From positions 62,001-126,000 of the forward strand of contig NZ_AEUD01000006.1 of NCBI RefSeq assembly GCF_000192435.1: a stretch of 64,000 nt of DNA, read 5' to 3'. A model generated the notes under the pieces. It saw only the letters and a program-made list of their open reading frames with translations. It did no database searches and was not told where the DNA came from. The position numbers and the translations under genes were made by a program. Source of the stretch: Gordonia neofelifaecis NRRL B-59395. GTDB lineage: Bacteria > Actinomycetota > Actinomycetes > Mycobacteriales > Mycobacteriaceae. Positions 27,440-36,467 of this stretch are shown here, piece after piece (the stretch's first letter is position 1; each line of letters begins with the position of its first letter).

Positions 27440-28129
27440 TCACGGCTCGAACTTGTAACCCAGCCCTCGGACGGTGATCAGGTGCCGCGGCTGCGACGGA
27501 TCCGGCTCCACCTTCGACCGCAGTCGCTTGACGTGGACGTCGAGGGTCTTCGTGTCACCGACGTAGTCGGCACCCCACACCCGATCGATCAACTGGCTGC
27601 GGGTGAGAACGCGACCGGAGTTGCGCAGCAGGTACTCGAGGAGATCGAACTCCTTGAGCGGCAAGGTCACCTCCGTGCCCGCGACGGTGACCGTGTGCCG
27701 TTGGACGTCCATCCGGACCGGCCCGACCTCGACGACGCCGATCGCCGCGTCCTCGTCGTCGGCGACCACTCCCCCGCGCCGCAGGACCGCGCGGATCCGG
27801 GCGATGAGCTCACGGGCGGAGTACGGCTTCGTGACGTAGTCGTCGGCGCCCAGTTCGAGTCCGACCACCTTGTCGATCTCACTGTCGCGCGCGGTCACCA
27901 TGATGACCGGCACCGCGGACTTGGCTCGGATGGTCTTGCAGATCTCCGTGCCGGAGACTCCGGGCAGCATCAGATCGAGCAGGACGATGTCGGGGTTCAC
28001 CCGCTCGAAGGTCGAGACCGCTTCCGAGCCGTCGTTGACGATGCTCGCCTCGAACCCCTCCTTGCGGAGCAGGAAGGCCAACGGGTCGGCCAGCGATTCC
28101 TCGTCTTCGACAATCAGTACGTGGGTCAA
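27440..28129 (-). CDS. regX3: Phosphate-responsive response regulator RegX3
   Basis: 229 residues: a receiver domain with phospho-acceptor Asp52 (LLDLMLPG), acidic pocket VEDEE, and Lys in VTKPYSARE; then an OmpR/PhoB winged-helix with RSQLIDRVWG and DVHVKRLRSK. It controls phosphate-starvation genes in mycobacteria. The start is TTG 28129, whose TG is shared with the senX3 stop (TTGA overlap); no ATG or GTG fits. It is the second gene of the senX3-regX3 pair. Confidence 0.95.
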   Translation of the reverse strand: MTHVLIVEDEESLADPLAFLLRKEGFEASIVNDGSEAVSTFERVNPDIVLLDLMLPGVSGTEICKTIRAKSAVPVIMVTARDSEIDKVVGLELGADDYVTKPYSARELIARIRAVLRRGGVVADDEDAAIGVVEVGPVRMDVQRHTVTVAGTEVTLPLKEFDLLEYLLRNSGRVLTRSQLIDRVWGADYVGDTKTLDVHVKRLRSKVEPDPSQPRHLITVRGLGYKFEP

Positions 28130-29286
28130 CTCGTCTGTTCCTCTGCGTTCGTCGACCCGGTGACGTCCGATGCGGCTGGGTCGATGGGGATGTACAGGCT
28201 GAAGGTCGATCCGGTTCCCGGCCGACTCCACAATCCGATGTGGCCGCCATGGCTGGCCGCCACGTGCTTCACGATCGCCAGCCCGAGTCCGGTGCCGCCG
28301 GTCGCTCGTGACCGCGCCTTGTCGACGCGGAAGAATCGTTCGAACACCCGCTGCTGATCGGCGGGCGCGATGCCGATGCCGCGGTCGGTGATCGCGATGG
28401 CGACCATCTCCTGGTCTTCCATCGTCACCGACTTCCGGCTCACCGAGACGATCTCACCGGCGGGCGAGTGATTGATCGCGTTGACCAGCAGATTCGACAG
28501 CGCGGTCAGCAACAGGGTCCGGTCGCCCTGGATCTGCAGACCGCTGGGCTGGTCGGCGACCAACTCGATCTCCGCGACTTCTGCGGACACCCCCGCGGCT
28601 GCGACGGCGTCGTCCACGAGCGAGTCGACGTCGACGGCCTGGAATTCGGGAATCCGGCCCTCCTGCAGCCGCGACAGCCCGATCAACTCGTTGACCAGCG
28701 AGCCCATCCGCGTGGCCTCTTTGAGCACGCGCCTGCCGAAGTGCTCGACCGCCTCCGGATCGTCGCGCGATTCGAGCATCGCCTCGGCCATCAGGCTGAT
28801 CGCGCCCAGCGGCGTCTTCAATTCGTGGGAGACGTTGGCGGCGAAGTCGCGCCTGGTGGCCTCCACGCGCTGATTCGTCGAGTCGTCGTCGCCGAAGATC
28901 AGCGCGTATCGCACACCGTCGCGGGACGCCAGGCGCGCGATGCACCGGACGTTCTCCACCTGTCGCGGCATGGTGCGCCCGGTCGAGAGGAAGCCCAGTG
29001 AGGAATGCGGCGGGACGAAGTCGAAGTGCCGGTCGATGCCGGTCACGAACACCTCGGTGACGGCCTCCGCGACCCCGTCGGCGAGGACATCGCGAACCAT
29101 GCCCAGTTCGGTGGCCCGCTTGTTATAGAGGACGACGTTGTGGAACTCGTCGACCGCGACGATGCCGGTCGTGGTGTGCGCGACGATCAGACCGAGCAGA
29201 TCCGGCCGCGATCGGTTCGTGTCGACGATCACCAGGTCTTCGAGGGGCGTGTCCTCCGACCCCGATTCGTCCGTCCGAGTGTTCAC
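28126..29286 (-). CDS. senX3: SenX3-like histidine kinase without membrane helices
   Basis: 386 residues: a PAS-like domain (about 28-135, TTGIVAVDEFHNVVLYN), then a dimerisation helix with phospho-His154 (NVSHELKTP), and an ATPase domain with N box (NLLVNAINHS), DRGIGIAP and GTGLGLAIVK. It phosphorylates RegX3. M. tuberculosis SenX3 has N-terminal transmembrane helices; here no hydrophobic segment exists, and the frame upstream is closed by TGA at 29326-29328. It is therefore predicted to be cytosolic. GTG 29286 lacks a clear Shine-Dalgarno, so the exact start is uncertain. Confidence 0.92.
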   Translation of the reverse strand: MNTRTDESGSEDTPLEDLVIVDTNRSRPDLLGLIVAHTTTGIVAVDEFHNVVLYNKRATELGMVRDVLADGVAEAVTEVFVTGIDRHFDFVPPHSSLGFLSTGRTMPRQVENVRCIARLASRDGVRYALIFGDDDSTNQRVEATRRDFAANVSHELKTPLGAISLMAEAMLESRDDPEAVEHFGRRVLKEATRMGSLVNELIGLSRLQEGRIPEFQAVDVDSLVDDAVAAAGVSAEVAEIELVADQPSGLQIQGDRTLLLTALSNLLVNAINHSPAGEIVSVSRKSVTMEDQEMVAIAITDRGIGIAPADQQRVFERFFRVDKARSRATGGTGLGLAIVKHVAASHGGHIGLWSRPGTGSTFSLYIPIDPAASDVTGSTNAEEQTS

Positions 29287-29425
29287 CGCAACCTGGTCTT
29301 CCGCCGCACGACTCCCTGCTTCGCCTCAACGACATTCCAACAGAATGTGTCCGGCACCCGGACACATCCCGAAGCTTACGTCGGATCGACAGGTGTTCGC
29401 AGCCCGGGCGGGCAGTATTCGATGT

Positions 29426-29467
29426 GCGTTCACACCCGGTTCGCCTGGGTTGCGGACAGGTGAACGC
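29426..29467. promoter_or_regulatory. PHO/RegX3-like box upstream of senX3
   Basis: GTTCACACCCG (29428-29438) and GTTCGCCTGGG (29439-29449) look like 11-nt PHO-box units. GCGTTCAC (29426-29433) and GTGAACGC (29460-29467) form an exact 8-bp inverted repeat. This suggests autoregulation of senX3-regX3. Confidence 0.45.
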
Positions 29468-29478
29468 GAGCGCTCGAA

Positions 29479-29784
29479 TCAGGAGACGACGATGTCGGAG
29501 TACTCCGGATGCTTCTCCACGTACTTCTGCACGTACGAACAGACGGGGACCACACGCTGTCCGTTGGCGCGGACGTCGTCGAGGACGTGTTTCACGAGCT
29601 GCGCGGCGAATCCACGACCGCCGAAACGCTCGAATACGACGGTGTGCGTCAGCGCGAGCCGATCCCCGTCCTGCGTGTAGTCGATGTACCCGACCTCGAC
29701 CGGTTGCCCCTCACCGTCGGTCAGATCCGCGCGGTAGCGCTCCTGCACCGACAGGTGAGTCACCTCAAGAGTACCGTCAGTCAT
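29479..29784 (-). CDS. GNAT-like small acetyltransferase (YjdJ/COG2388 type)
   Basis: 101 residues from ATG 29784. The acetyl-CoA loop is FGGRGFAAQLVKHVLDDVR, and the family-typical VPVCSYVQKYVEKHPEY closes the protein. The substrate is unknown. TACATT lies exactly 7 nt before ATG 29784, which settles the start over GTG 29808. Confidence 0.88.
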   Translation of the reverse strand: MTDGTLEVTHLSVQERYRADLTDGEGQPVEVGYIDYTQDGDRLALTHTVVFERFGGRGFAAQLVKHVLDDVRANGQRVVPVCSYVQKYVEKHPEYSDIVVS

Positions 29785-29791
29785 ACACACC

Positions 29792-29797
29792 AATGTA
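29792..29797 (-). promoter_or_regulatory. -10 box of leaderless GNAT gene
   Basis: TACATT on the minus strand, 7 nt before ATG 29784. Confidence 0.5.
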
Positions 29798-29834
29798 GCG
29801 CAGGCCACACATGCCCCGCCATGTGTCGGTGCGG

Positions 29835-30578
29835 CTACTTATTGCCCTGCGCCGCAACGGCTGCCGCGCCCGCGGCCGCCGCCTCGGGATCCAGGTACAC
29901 GCCGCCCGCGGTGACCGGTCGGAGGTTCTCGTCGAGGTCGTAGCGGAGGGGGTTTCCGGTCGGAATGTTCAGCTCCGCGATGTCCGCGTCGGAGATCCCG
30001 TCGAGGTGCTTGACGAGGGCACGCAGCGAGTTGCCGTGCGCCGCCACCAGCACGGTCTTACCCGCGCGGAGATCGGCCTCGATCGCCTCGGTGTAGTACG
30101 GGATCAGACGCTTGACGACATCCTGCAGGCACTCGGTGAGCGGCACCTCGATGCCGGCGTAGCGCGGATCGCCCACCTGGCTGTACTCGCCGTCGGCCTC
30201 GATCGCCGGCGGCGGGGTGTCGTAGCTGCGGCGCCAGAGCATGAACTGCTCGTCGCCGTACTTGGCCTTGGTCTCCGCCTTGTTCAGGCCCTGCAGCGCA
30301 CCGTAGTGACGCTCGTTCAGCCGCCAGTCGCGGACCACCGGAATCCAGTGACGGTCCGCGGTGTCCAGCGCGATCTGCGCGGTGATGATCGCGCGACGCA
30401 GCAGCGAGGTGTACAGCACGTCGGGGAGCAGATCGTGTTCCACGAGCAACTCACCCGCGCGCACCGCCTCGGCGCGACCCTTCTCGGTCAGCGCGACGTC
30501 GACCCAGCCGGTGAACTGGTTGGACGCGTTCCATTCGCTCTCGCCGTGCCGCATCAGAATCAGGGTGCCGTTGCTCAT
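29835..30578 (-). CDS. gpmA: 2,3-bisphosphoglycerate-dependent phosphoglycerate mutase
   Basis: Glycolytic interconversion of 3- and 2-phosphoglycerate. 247 residues from ATG 30578: [10 protein letters not shown] with phospho-His11, [13 protein letters not shown], the [12 protein letters not shown] signature, and the second His in [12 protein letters not shown]. It is 12 residues shorter than the longest frame, matching the family start. The Ala-rich C-terminus is not conserved. Gpm1/Rv0489 counterpart. Confidence 0.95.
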   Translation of the reverse strand: MSNGTLILMRHGESEWNASNQFTGWVDVALTEKGRAEAVRAGELLVEHDLLPDVLYTSLLRRAIITAQIALDTADRHWIPVVRDWRLNERHYGALQGLNKAETKAKYGDEQFMLWRRSYDTPPPAIEADGEYSQVGDPRYAGIEVPLTECLQDVVKRLIPYYTEAIEADLRAGKTVLVAAHGNSLRALVKHLDGISDADIAELNIPTGNPLRYDLDENLRPVTAGGVYLDPEAAAAGAAAVAAQGNK

Positions 30579-30801
30579 GACGGTTAGTTTCGCATATCCG
30601 CGCCCGGGCACCACATAGGTGTCGGACGTCTACCAGCACAGCCGGCGCATCGCGCGTGCAGGGCCTGGCGCCCGACCCGATGGCGCGAGGGTCCGACCCG
30701 ACTTTCCACGCTTTTCGGCTTCCCCGGCCTTCACCCAGGCTTGTCTCAGTAGCCCGGGCACGCAACGCCACGGCGTACCGAGGCTCCGCACGCTGCCACG
30801 A

Positions 30802-31069
30802 CGCAGGTCTCGACACGCTCGCTCACTTCGTTCGCGGGCTGCTCGACCGACCTGCGCTGGTGACCTGCGCGTCCCCGTGAGGACTGTTCGTGGACCATGT
30901 GTCCATCAGATGTGATGGCGGGGACGCGGAGGACGGTGTTGTCCTGTGGCGGCGTGGGTCTCGTCGAGATTCTTGTCCTATTACCGCTTCGGCTGTTGGG
31001 GAGCGCGTGCGCCTGCAGGGTGGCCTCAGTAGCCCGCGAACGAAGTGAGCGAGCGTGTCGAGACCTGCG
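30802..31069. repeat. 39-bp perfect inverted repeat pair
   Basis: Bases 30802-30840 and 31031-31069 are exact reverse complements, separated by 190 nt with no gene. Both arms contain GCGAACGAAGTGAGCGAGCG, a relative of the GAGCGAGCGGAGCGAG repeats at 27.3 and 35.9 kb. A further partial copy, GCGAACGAAGTGAGTGACGAG, continues after the right arm. Confidence 0.85.
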
Positions 31070-31094
31070 AACGAAGTGAGTGACGAGATCAAGA

Positions 31095-31131
31095 CTGTCG
31101 TTAGGTGTCTCCTGGTGGCACCGAACGACAG
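31095..31131. terminator. Hairpin downstream of the mshA-ybjN transcript
   Basis: CTGTCGTT pairs with AACGACAG and inner GGTG with CACC. It lies about 120 nt past the YbjN-like stop in the direction of transcription. Confidence 0.4.
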
Positions 31132-31249
31132 CTTTAGTCCGTCAGCGTGCGGATCTCGATAACGCCGCGGCGCTTGCGCGCCGGGGCTAGTCGATCAGGC
31201 TGGCGAGGCTGGCGAGGCCGGGCGGACCTTCGCACCCTCGCGTCGGGCG

Positions 31250-31837
31250 CTACGACGGACTCGCGCCGGGTTCGTCGACGCTCCAGACCGGCTGCGCGTC
31301 GGGGTCGTCGAGCGGCGCGATCTCCGGGAGGTCGTCCTCGTCGATCAAGTGCTCGAACGCCGCGAGGTTGCGCATCGACTCGCCGCGCGCCTTGCGCCAG
31401 GCCCATTCCCGTTTGATCGACGTCAGGAAGCCGATCTCCAGGATCTGGTTGAAGTCGCCGTCCGCGGCCTCCAGGACCTGGCCGAGCACACGATCCACCT
31501 CGGTGCGGGTCAGTGCGTCCGCCGAGATCCGCCCGACGAGATAGATGTCGCCGACGTTGTCGAGGGTGTACGCAACGCCGTACAGCCTGCGGTTCCGCTT
31601 GAGCAGGTACTTGTAGACAGCCTCGAAGTTCTCGTCGGCACGACGGCAGACGAACGCCTCCACGCGAACGCCGTGCGCCCCCGCGGTCAGGAGCACCGTG
31701 GTCTTGAGCTTCCGCTCGCCGGGCAGCTCGAGGACGAAGTGCTCCGACTTGGCGCCGCCCGACGACTTCCGCGAGTACTCGATCCCGGTCTCGTCCAGCG
31801 CCGCGGCCAACGCCGCGACGGTCTGATCCGCGTTCAT
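31250..31837 (-). CDS. YbjN-domain protein
   Basis: 195 residues with the YbjN/CesT-like fold: [14 protein letters not shown], then [36 protein letters not shown] and GDIYLVGRI. It is probably a protein-binding or chaperone-like module. ATG 31837 overlaps the mshA stop in ATGA, so the two are co-translated, as in M. tuberculosis Rv0486-Rv0487. A link to mycothiol synthesis is inferred from that arrangement only. Confidence 0.88.
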   Translation of the reverse strand: MNADQTVAALAAALDETGIEYSRKSSGGAKSEHFVLELPGERKLKTTVLLTAGAHGVRVEAFVCRRADENFEAVYKYLLKRNRRLYGVAYTLDNVGDIYLVGRISADALTRTEVDRVLGQVLEAADGDFNQILEIGFLTSIKREWAWRKARGESMRNLAAFEHLIDEDDLPEIAPLDDPDAQPVWSVDEPGASPS

Positions 31838-33153
31838 GCCAACACCCTCGCTCGATTCCTCCAGCGGCGCAGCCCGAAGCGGCCGGAGTCCGGCTTCACA
31901 TTGCCGCCGAATGCGGTGATCGCGCGCCCGTAGCTGTCGAGCAGCGCGTCGGTGGTGTGCTCCCAGGAGAACTGCTGCGCGTGCCGCGCGGCCTCGCGGC
32001 CCATCGCCGCCCGTCGAGCCGGGTCGGCTACGAGTTCGGCGAGCCGGGCGGTCCAGACCTCGGTGTCGTGGCCGTCGACGAGCACGCCGGTACGACCGTC
32101 GTCGACGGCCACTCCCAGGCCGCCGACGCGCGCCGCGATCACCGGGATCCCGCAGGCCTGCGCCTCGATGGCGACCAGGCCGAAGCTCTCCGAGTAGCTC
32201 GGCACCGCGACCAGGTCCGACGACCGGTAGACGTGCACCAGCCTCTCCGGCGGCTGCGGCGGGGGGGAGGCGACGCGGTCGGCGACACCGAGCCGCTTCG
32301 CCAGGTCCATGAGTGCCGAGGGCTGTGCCAGGCCGCTGCCGGACGGTCCGCCGACCACCAGCACGCGCAGCCGGCCGGTCGAGTCGGCGGCGATCAGCGG
32401 TGCCATCGCCGACACCAGGACGTCGGGCGCCTTGAGCGGCTGGATCCGTCCGACGAAGGTGACGAGCACGTCGTCGGCGCCGAGTCCGAGTTCGGCTCGC
32501 GACGCCGCGCGGTCGCCGGGCGAGTAGCGATCGAGGTCGGCGCCGGGCACCACGACGTCGATGCGCGAGGGATCGGCGCCGTACATGTCGACGAGCTCGG
32601 TCACCTCGGTCGCAGTGTTCGCGACGAGGCGATCCGCCTCATCGACCACCTGCTGCTCGCCGACCACCCGGAGCATCGGCTCGGCGGCGTCGCCGACCGC
32701 GAGCGAGGCGTTCTTCACCGCGGCGAGGGTGTGCGCGGTGTGCACCAGCGGCACACCCCAGCGGTCACGGGCGAGCCACCCGACCTGACCCGAGAGCCAG
32801 TAGTGCGAATGGATCAGGTCGTAATAGCCGGGGTCCTGCGCCGCTTCGGCGCGCAGGACGTTGGCCGAGAACGCGCACAGCTGGCTGGGCAGATCACGCT
32901 TGTCGAGGCCGTCGAACGGCCCCGCGACCACATTGCGCACCGTGACGCCGGGCGCCGCCGCGACCACCGGTTCGTCCGCCGACGACGTGGCGCGCGTGAA
33001 GATCTCCACCTCGACGCCGCGGCGCGCCAGACGCGTCGCCGTCTGCCAGACGTAGACGTTCATGCCGCCCGCGTCGCCGGTGCCCGGCTGCGCCAACGGG
33101 GAGGTGTGCACCGAGATCAGGGCGATGCGTCTCGGAACAGGGCCGACGGTCAT
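31834..33153 (-). CDS. mshA: D-inositol-3-phosphate glycosyltransferase MshA
   Basis: First step of mycothiol synthesis: joins GlcNAc from UDP-GlcNAc to inositol 3-phosphate. 439 residues, GT-B fold of family GT4: N-terminal [20 protein letters not shown] is diagnostic, followed by [11 protein letters not shown] and the nucleotide-binding [20 protein letters not shown] 33153 has GGAGG upstream; the longer frame to 33705 is rejected. Divergent from the zinc transporter. Confidence 0.96.
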   Translation of the reverse strand: MTVGPVPRRIALISVHTSPLAQPGTGDAGGMNVYVWQTATRLARRGVEVEIFTRATSSADEPVVAAAPGVTVRNVVAGPFDGLDKRDLPSQLCAFSANVLRAEAAQDPGYYDLIHSHYWLSGQVGWLARDRWGVPLVHTAHTLAAVKNASLAVGDAAEPMLRVVGEQQVVDEADRLVANTATEVTELVDMYGADPSRIDVVVPGADLDRYSPGDRAASRAELGLGADDVLVTFVGRIQPLKAPDVLVSAMAPLIAADSTGRLRVLVVGGPSGSGLAQPSALMDLAKRLGVADRVASPPPQPPERLVHVYRSSDLVAVPSYSESFGLVAIEAQACGIPVIAARVGGLGVAVDDGRTGVLVDGHDTEVWTARLAELVADPARRAAMGREAARHAQQFSWEHTTDALLDSYGRAITAFGGNVKPDSGRFGLRRWRNRARVLA

Positions 33154-33278
33154 GCCTCCAGCGTAATGAATCCGCGGACCGGCGGGGGCCGCAGATCTGT
33201 GCGAGATCGGTCCCAGTCGACATATGCGCAGGCAGGCATTGCTTCGACAATCCCGACCGTCCGGTAATACACTCTGCC

Positions 33279-33297
33279 GGTAACGATTTTCATTATC
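33279..33297. promoter_or_regulatory. Zur-box-like palindrome before the zinc transporter operon
   Basis: GGTAACGA-TTT-TCATTATC has arms matching at 6 of 8 positions and resembles actinobacterial Zur operators (TAATGA...TCATTA core). It ends 18 nt before the first gene and is an AT-rich island in GC-rich DNA. Confidence 0.55.
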
Positions 33298-33315
33298 TCT
33301 CGAAGGCGGCTCTGC

Positions 33316-34218
33316 ATGATGAAGACCGGGTCGGCGCGACGCGCATTCCTGGCACCGCTCGCGCTCCTCGTAGCGGTCGTGGCGACCGCGTGCAGCGGAA
33401 GCGATGGCGGCCCGGCGCCCACCGACAAACCGGTGGTCGTCGCCTCGACCGACGTGTGGGCCTCGGTGGCGAGCGCCGTCGGCGGTGAGCACGCCGAGGT
33501 GAGCGCGCTCTACACCTCGCCCGACGGCGACCCGCACGAGTTCGAGCCGTCGAGCGCCGACACCGCGCGCGTCCAGGACGCGAATCTCATCGTGATGAAC
33601 GGTGACCACTACGACCAGTTCATGGAGGACGCCGCCGCCGACGCGCAGGGCCGCAAGGTGGTGGCCGCCGACGTGCGCGCCGACAAGACGCGCGGTAACG
33701 AGCACGTCTTCTACGACCTCGCCGCCGTCTCCGACACCGCGAACGCCATCGCCGAGCAGCTAGCCGCGATCGCCCCGGTCAACGCCGACTACTACCGTGG
33801 GCGCGCCGCGGCGTTCGTGACGCAGATCGACGGCCTCCGCGCCTCGCTCACCGACATCAAGCGGAAGCACAACGGCACGCAGGTCGCCTCCACCGAGCCA
33901 CTGGCCGCCGCGATCCTCACCGACGCGGGGCTCGTCGACATCGCGCCGGAGGGCTTCGTCGACGCCGTCGAGCAGGGTCAGTCGCCGTCGGCCGCCGACC
34001 GCGCCAAGTTCGACGATCTGCTGAACCAGCACCGCGCCAAGGCCCTGATCTACAACACCCAGGCCGTCGACCCCAGCACCGAGGCGATCCTCCAGACCGC
34101 ACGGAAGGCGAAGGTCGCGGTCGTCGACTTCACCGAGACCCTGCCGGCCGGCGTCACCGATTACGTGGTCTGGCAGCGCGGCCAGATCGACGCCCTCGCC
34201 AAGGCGCTCGACGCATGA
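33316..34218 (+). CDS. Zinc/manganese ABC transporter substrate-binding lipoprotein (ZnuA-like)
   Basis: 300 residues of the cluster A-I binding protein family. Lipobox ATAC with Cys26; metal-ligand candidates are His in [11 protein letters not shown], His in NEHVFYDL, Glu in STEPLAA and the C-terminal Asp region VVDFTETL. The His-rich loop of ZnuA is absent, so zinc is favoured mainly by the Zur-like box upstream. ATG 33316 or the next ATG may be the start; GAAGG lies upstream. It leads a three-gene operon with ATGA overlaps. Confidence 0.9.
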   Translation: MMKTGSARRAFLAPLALLVAVVATACSGSDGGPAPTDKPVVVASTDVWASVASAVGGEHAEVSALYTSPDGDPHEFEPSSADTARVQDANLIVMNGDHYDQFMEDAAADAQGRKVVAADVRADKTRGNEHVFYDLAAVSDTANAIAEQLAAIAPVNADYYRGRAAAFVTQIDGLRASLTDIKRKHNGTQVASTEPLAAAILTDAGLVDIAPEGFVDAVEQGQSPSAADRAKFDDLLNQHRAKALIYNTQAVDPSTEAILQTARKAKVAVVDFTETLPAGVTDYVVWQRGQIDALAKALDA

Positions 34219-35063
34219 CCGGCCCCGACCTCGCCATCGACCCGGTGCTGCGGTTCACCGACGTGGGGCTGTCGTACGGGAACCGCACGCTGTGGAGCGG
34301 TCTGAATCTCGACATCGCGCCCGGCGAGTTCGTCGCCGTCCTCGGACCGAACGGCTCGGGCAAGACCTCCCTGCTCCGCGCGATCCTCGGACAGACCACG
34401 CTGACCTCGGGTTCGATCACCGCGGACGGGTCCGTCGGCTACGTGCCGCAGCAGCACGCCGAGGACTCCGACACGATGATGCTGCGCGGCCGCGACCTCG
34501 TGGGGTTCGGCGTCGACGGCTCACGCTGGGGCATCGGACTGCGCGGGATGTCGCACCGCCGCGCCGCGGTCGACGCCGCACTCGAGCAAGTCGGCGCCGC
34601 CCGGTTCGCCGACCGTCCGCTCGGACTGCTCTCCGGCGGCGAGCAGCAGCGTCTGCGGATCGCCCAGGCCCTCACCCGCGATCCCGCGGTCCTGCTGTGC
34701 GACGAGCCGCTGGCCAGTCTCGACCTCGCCAGCCAGCAGGTGGTCGTGGATCTGCTCGACGCGCGTCGTCGCCGTGACCGCACCGCCGTCCTATTCGTGA
34801 CGCACGAGCTGAATCCGGTACTCCCCTTCGTCGACCGCGTCCTCTATCTGGCCGGCGGCTCGTTCCGGATCGGCCCCGTCGAAGATGTGATGAACACTCA
34901 GACCCTGACCGAGCTGTACGGCAGCCCCGTGGAGGTGCTGCGGATCGGCGGACGGCTCGTCGTGATCGGCGGCGAGGACGACCACCACTGCGTCACACAC
35001 CCGTATCCGGGCGACGCGCTCGGCACCGATGCCGGCTTCGTCGTCGCCGGGGAGGATCTGTGA
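34215..35063 (+). CDS. Zinc/manganese ABC transporter ATP-binding protein (ZnuC-like)
   Basis: 282 residues: Walker A GPNGSGKTS near 44, Q-loop YVPQQH, signature LSGGEQQR, Walker B LLCDEPLASLD, switch VTHE. The C-terminal tail after residue 250 includes GGEDDHHCVTHPYPG, a possible metal-binding patch not needed for ATP hydrolysis. ATG overlaps the ZnuA-like stop (ATGA) and the stop overlaps the permease start. Confidence 0.92.
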   Translation: MTGPDLAIDPVLRFTDVGLSYGNRTLWSGLNLDIAPGEFVAVLGPNGSGKTSLLRAILGQTTLTSGSITADGSVGYVPQQHAEDSDTMMLRGRDLVGFGVDGSRWGIGLRGMSHRRAAVDAALEQVGAARFADRPLGLLSGGEQQRLRIAQALTRDPAVLLCDEPLASLDLASQQVVVDLLDARRRRDRTAVLFVTHELNPVLPFVDRVLYLAGGSFRIGPVEDVMNTQTLTELYGSPVEVLRIGGRLVVIGGEDDHHCVTHPYPGDALGTDAGFVVAGEDL

Positions 35064-35923
35064 CCGCACCGACGACGACTGTGCTCGCCGCCGACATGGG
35101 CAACTTCTGGGACTTCTCGCAGACCGCCGATCTGCTGTCCCGCGGATTCGTCCAGCAGTCGATGCTCGCAATCGCCCTGCTGGGGCTGATCGGCGGCCTC
35201 CTCGGACCGATGATCGTCGCCCGGCAGATGAGCTTCGCGGTGCACGGCGCGTCGGAGCTGTCGTTCACCGGTGCCGCGGCCGCCCTGCTGGCCGGCGTCG
35301 GAGTGAACATCGGCGGCGTGATCGGCGCGGTGATCGCCGCCGCCGTGTTCGGCCTGCTCGGACGCCGAGCACGCGAGCGGGACTCGGTGATCGGCGCCGT
35401 GATGGCGTTCGGTCTGGGTCTGGGCGTGCTGTTCCTGAGCCTGTACGGGCGCGTCGGGACCGGGTTCGCGCTGCTGACCGGGCAGGTCGTCAGCGTCGGC
35501 CGGGACGGTCTCATCGCGGTGTCGATCACGGCGGTGGTCGTGATCGTGGTCTACGCGATCATCTACCGTCCGCTGCTGTTCGCGAGCCTGGACCCACGCG
35601 TGGCAGCGGCCTCCGGTGTTCCGGTCCGACTCCTGTCGGTGGTCTTCGCGATCCTCGTCGGCCTCGCCGCCGCGCAGGGCGTGCAGATCATCGGCGCCCT
35701 GCTGGTGATGAGCCTGCTCATCACTCCCGCCGCCGCGGCCGTGCGGCTCTCCGCCAACCCGACGGTCGTGGTGGTTCTCTCGATCGTCTTCGCCGAGATC
35801 TCGGCCATCGGCGGCCTGATCCTCTCCCTGGCCCCGGAGCTCCCGATCTCGGTGATGGTCACGACCATCTCGTTCGTGATCTACGTGATCTGCCGGATCG
35901 TGGGGATGCGAGCGCGGGACTGA
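35060..35923 (+). CDS. Zinc/manganese ABC transporter permease (ZnuB-like)
   Basis: 287 residues of the ABC-3 permease family with about eight to nine membrane helices. Family landmarks include GPMIVARQMSFAVHGASELSF near residue 55 and AAAQGVQIIGALLVMSLLI near 208. GTG 35060 overlaps the ATPase stop. It is the last gene of the operon; an inverted copy of the intergenic repeat follows. Confidence 0.92.
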   Translation: MTAPTTTVLAADMGNFWDFSQTADLLSRGFVQQSMLAIALLGLIGGLLGPMIVARQMSFAVHGASELSFTGAAAALLAGVGVNIGGVIGAVIAAAVFGLLGRRARERDSVIGAVMAFGLGLGVLFLSLYGRVGTGFALLTGQVVSVGRDGLIAVSITAVVVIVVYAIIYRPLLFASLDPRVAAASGVPVRLLSVVFAILVGLAAAQGVQIIGALLVMSLLITPAAAAVRLSANPTVVVVLSIVFAEISAIGGLILSLAPELPISVMVTTISFVIYVICRIVGMRARD

Positions 35924-35942
35924 ATCAGCCTGGGTGACTGTC

Positions 35943-35971
35943 GGTTTCGACTCGCTCCGCGCGCTCAACCA
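35943..35971 (-). repeat. Intergenic repeat, inverted copy
   Basis: GGTTTCGACTCGCTCCGCG... is the reverse complement of the 27.3-kb repeat core. It lies between the zinc permease end and the DUF2599-like lipoprotein end, both convergent on it. Confidence 0.7.
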
Positions 35972-35996
35972 GAGGAACGGCGACCACTGCCCTCGC

Positions 35997-36467
35997 CTAC
36001 TCCTCCGGAGCGCCCGGGTTGCACCGGGTCGCGATCATCTCGTCCGGGGTGACGACGGGGCGGTTCGGTTCGATGTTCCAGGTCGGCTTGTCCGGCTGGA
36101 CGATGCGGGCGAAGGTCCAGTGGCAGTCGAACTGCGCCTTCATCCCCGGGGTATCGGCGTTCGGCTCGATCCTCAGCACCTCGCGCCACGCCTCGTCGCC
36201 CGCGGTCGGCGACGAGACCTTTCGGCCGTTGGGCGTCGGCGCGATCTGGAGACTCGGCCCGACCTCCGTCTCGGCCCAGGTCGCCGAGGCGATGTACGGC
36301 GGCGGGAGCACCGGCGTCGGCGTGAGGTCGGAACTCCCGAGCGTCGTGGACGTCACGGGCATCGGGGCGGACGACGAGGCCGCCGCCGAATCGCTGCCGC
36401 CGCCGGAGCAGCCGGCCAGCACACCGGCGGCCGCGCAGACGACGGCGAACGTCGCGAGCCGTCTCAT
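35997..36467 (-). CDS. DUF2599-like lipoprotein
   Basis: 156 residues: signal peptide with lipobox LAGC (Cys20), a Ser/Thr/Pro-rich linker, then a small domain with ASATWAETEVGPSLQIAPT, DEAWREVLR and two cysteines (QFDCHW, TRCNPG), likely disulfide-bonded. The domain resembles DUF2599. Unknown function, outer face of the membrane. Start overlaps the carboxylesterase stop, so both come from one transcript. Confidence 0.8.
   Translation of the reverse strand: MRRLATFAVVCAAAGVLAGCSGGGSDSAAASSSAPMPVTSTTLGSSDLTPTPVLPPPYIASATWAETEVGPSLQIAPTPNGRKVSSPTAGDEAWREVLRIEPNADTPGMKAQFDCHWTFARIVQPDKPTWNIEPNRPVVTPDEMIATRCNPGAPEE

Larger units (their letters stand above)
30579..31249. other. 671-nt gene-free region between gpmA and the YbjN-like gene
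   Basis: No convincing coding sequence on either strand: the short open frames lack ribosome-binding sites and their composition looks like shadows. It holds a 39-bp inverted repeat pair (30802-30840, 31031-31069), a partial repeat of CTCAGTAGCCCG at about 30746 and 31025, a hairpin at 31095-31131, and a tandem GGCTGGCGA near 31198-31216. Confidence 0.7.

Noticed and set aside
30802..31069. Insertion sequence with terminal inverted repeats
   Set aside because: The 190-nt interior cannot code for a transposase and no target duplication was seen, so it is only called a repeat pair.
30579..31249. Short open frames on both strands in the gap
   Set aside because: No ribosome-binding sites or -10 boxes at start codons, repeat-derived sequence, no recognisable protein.
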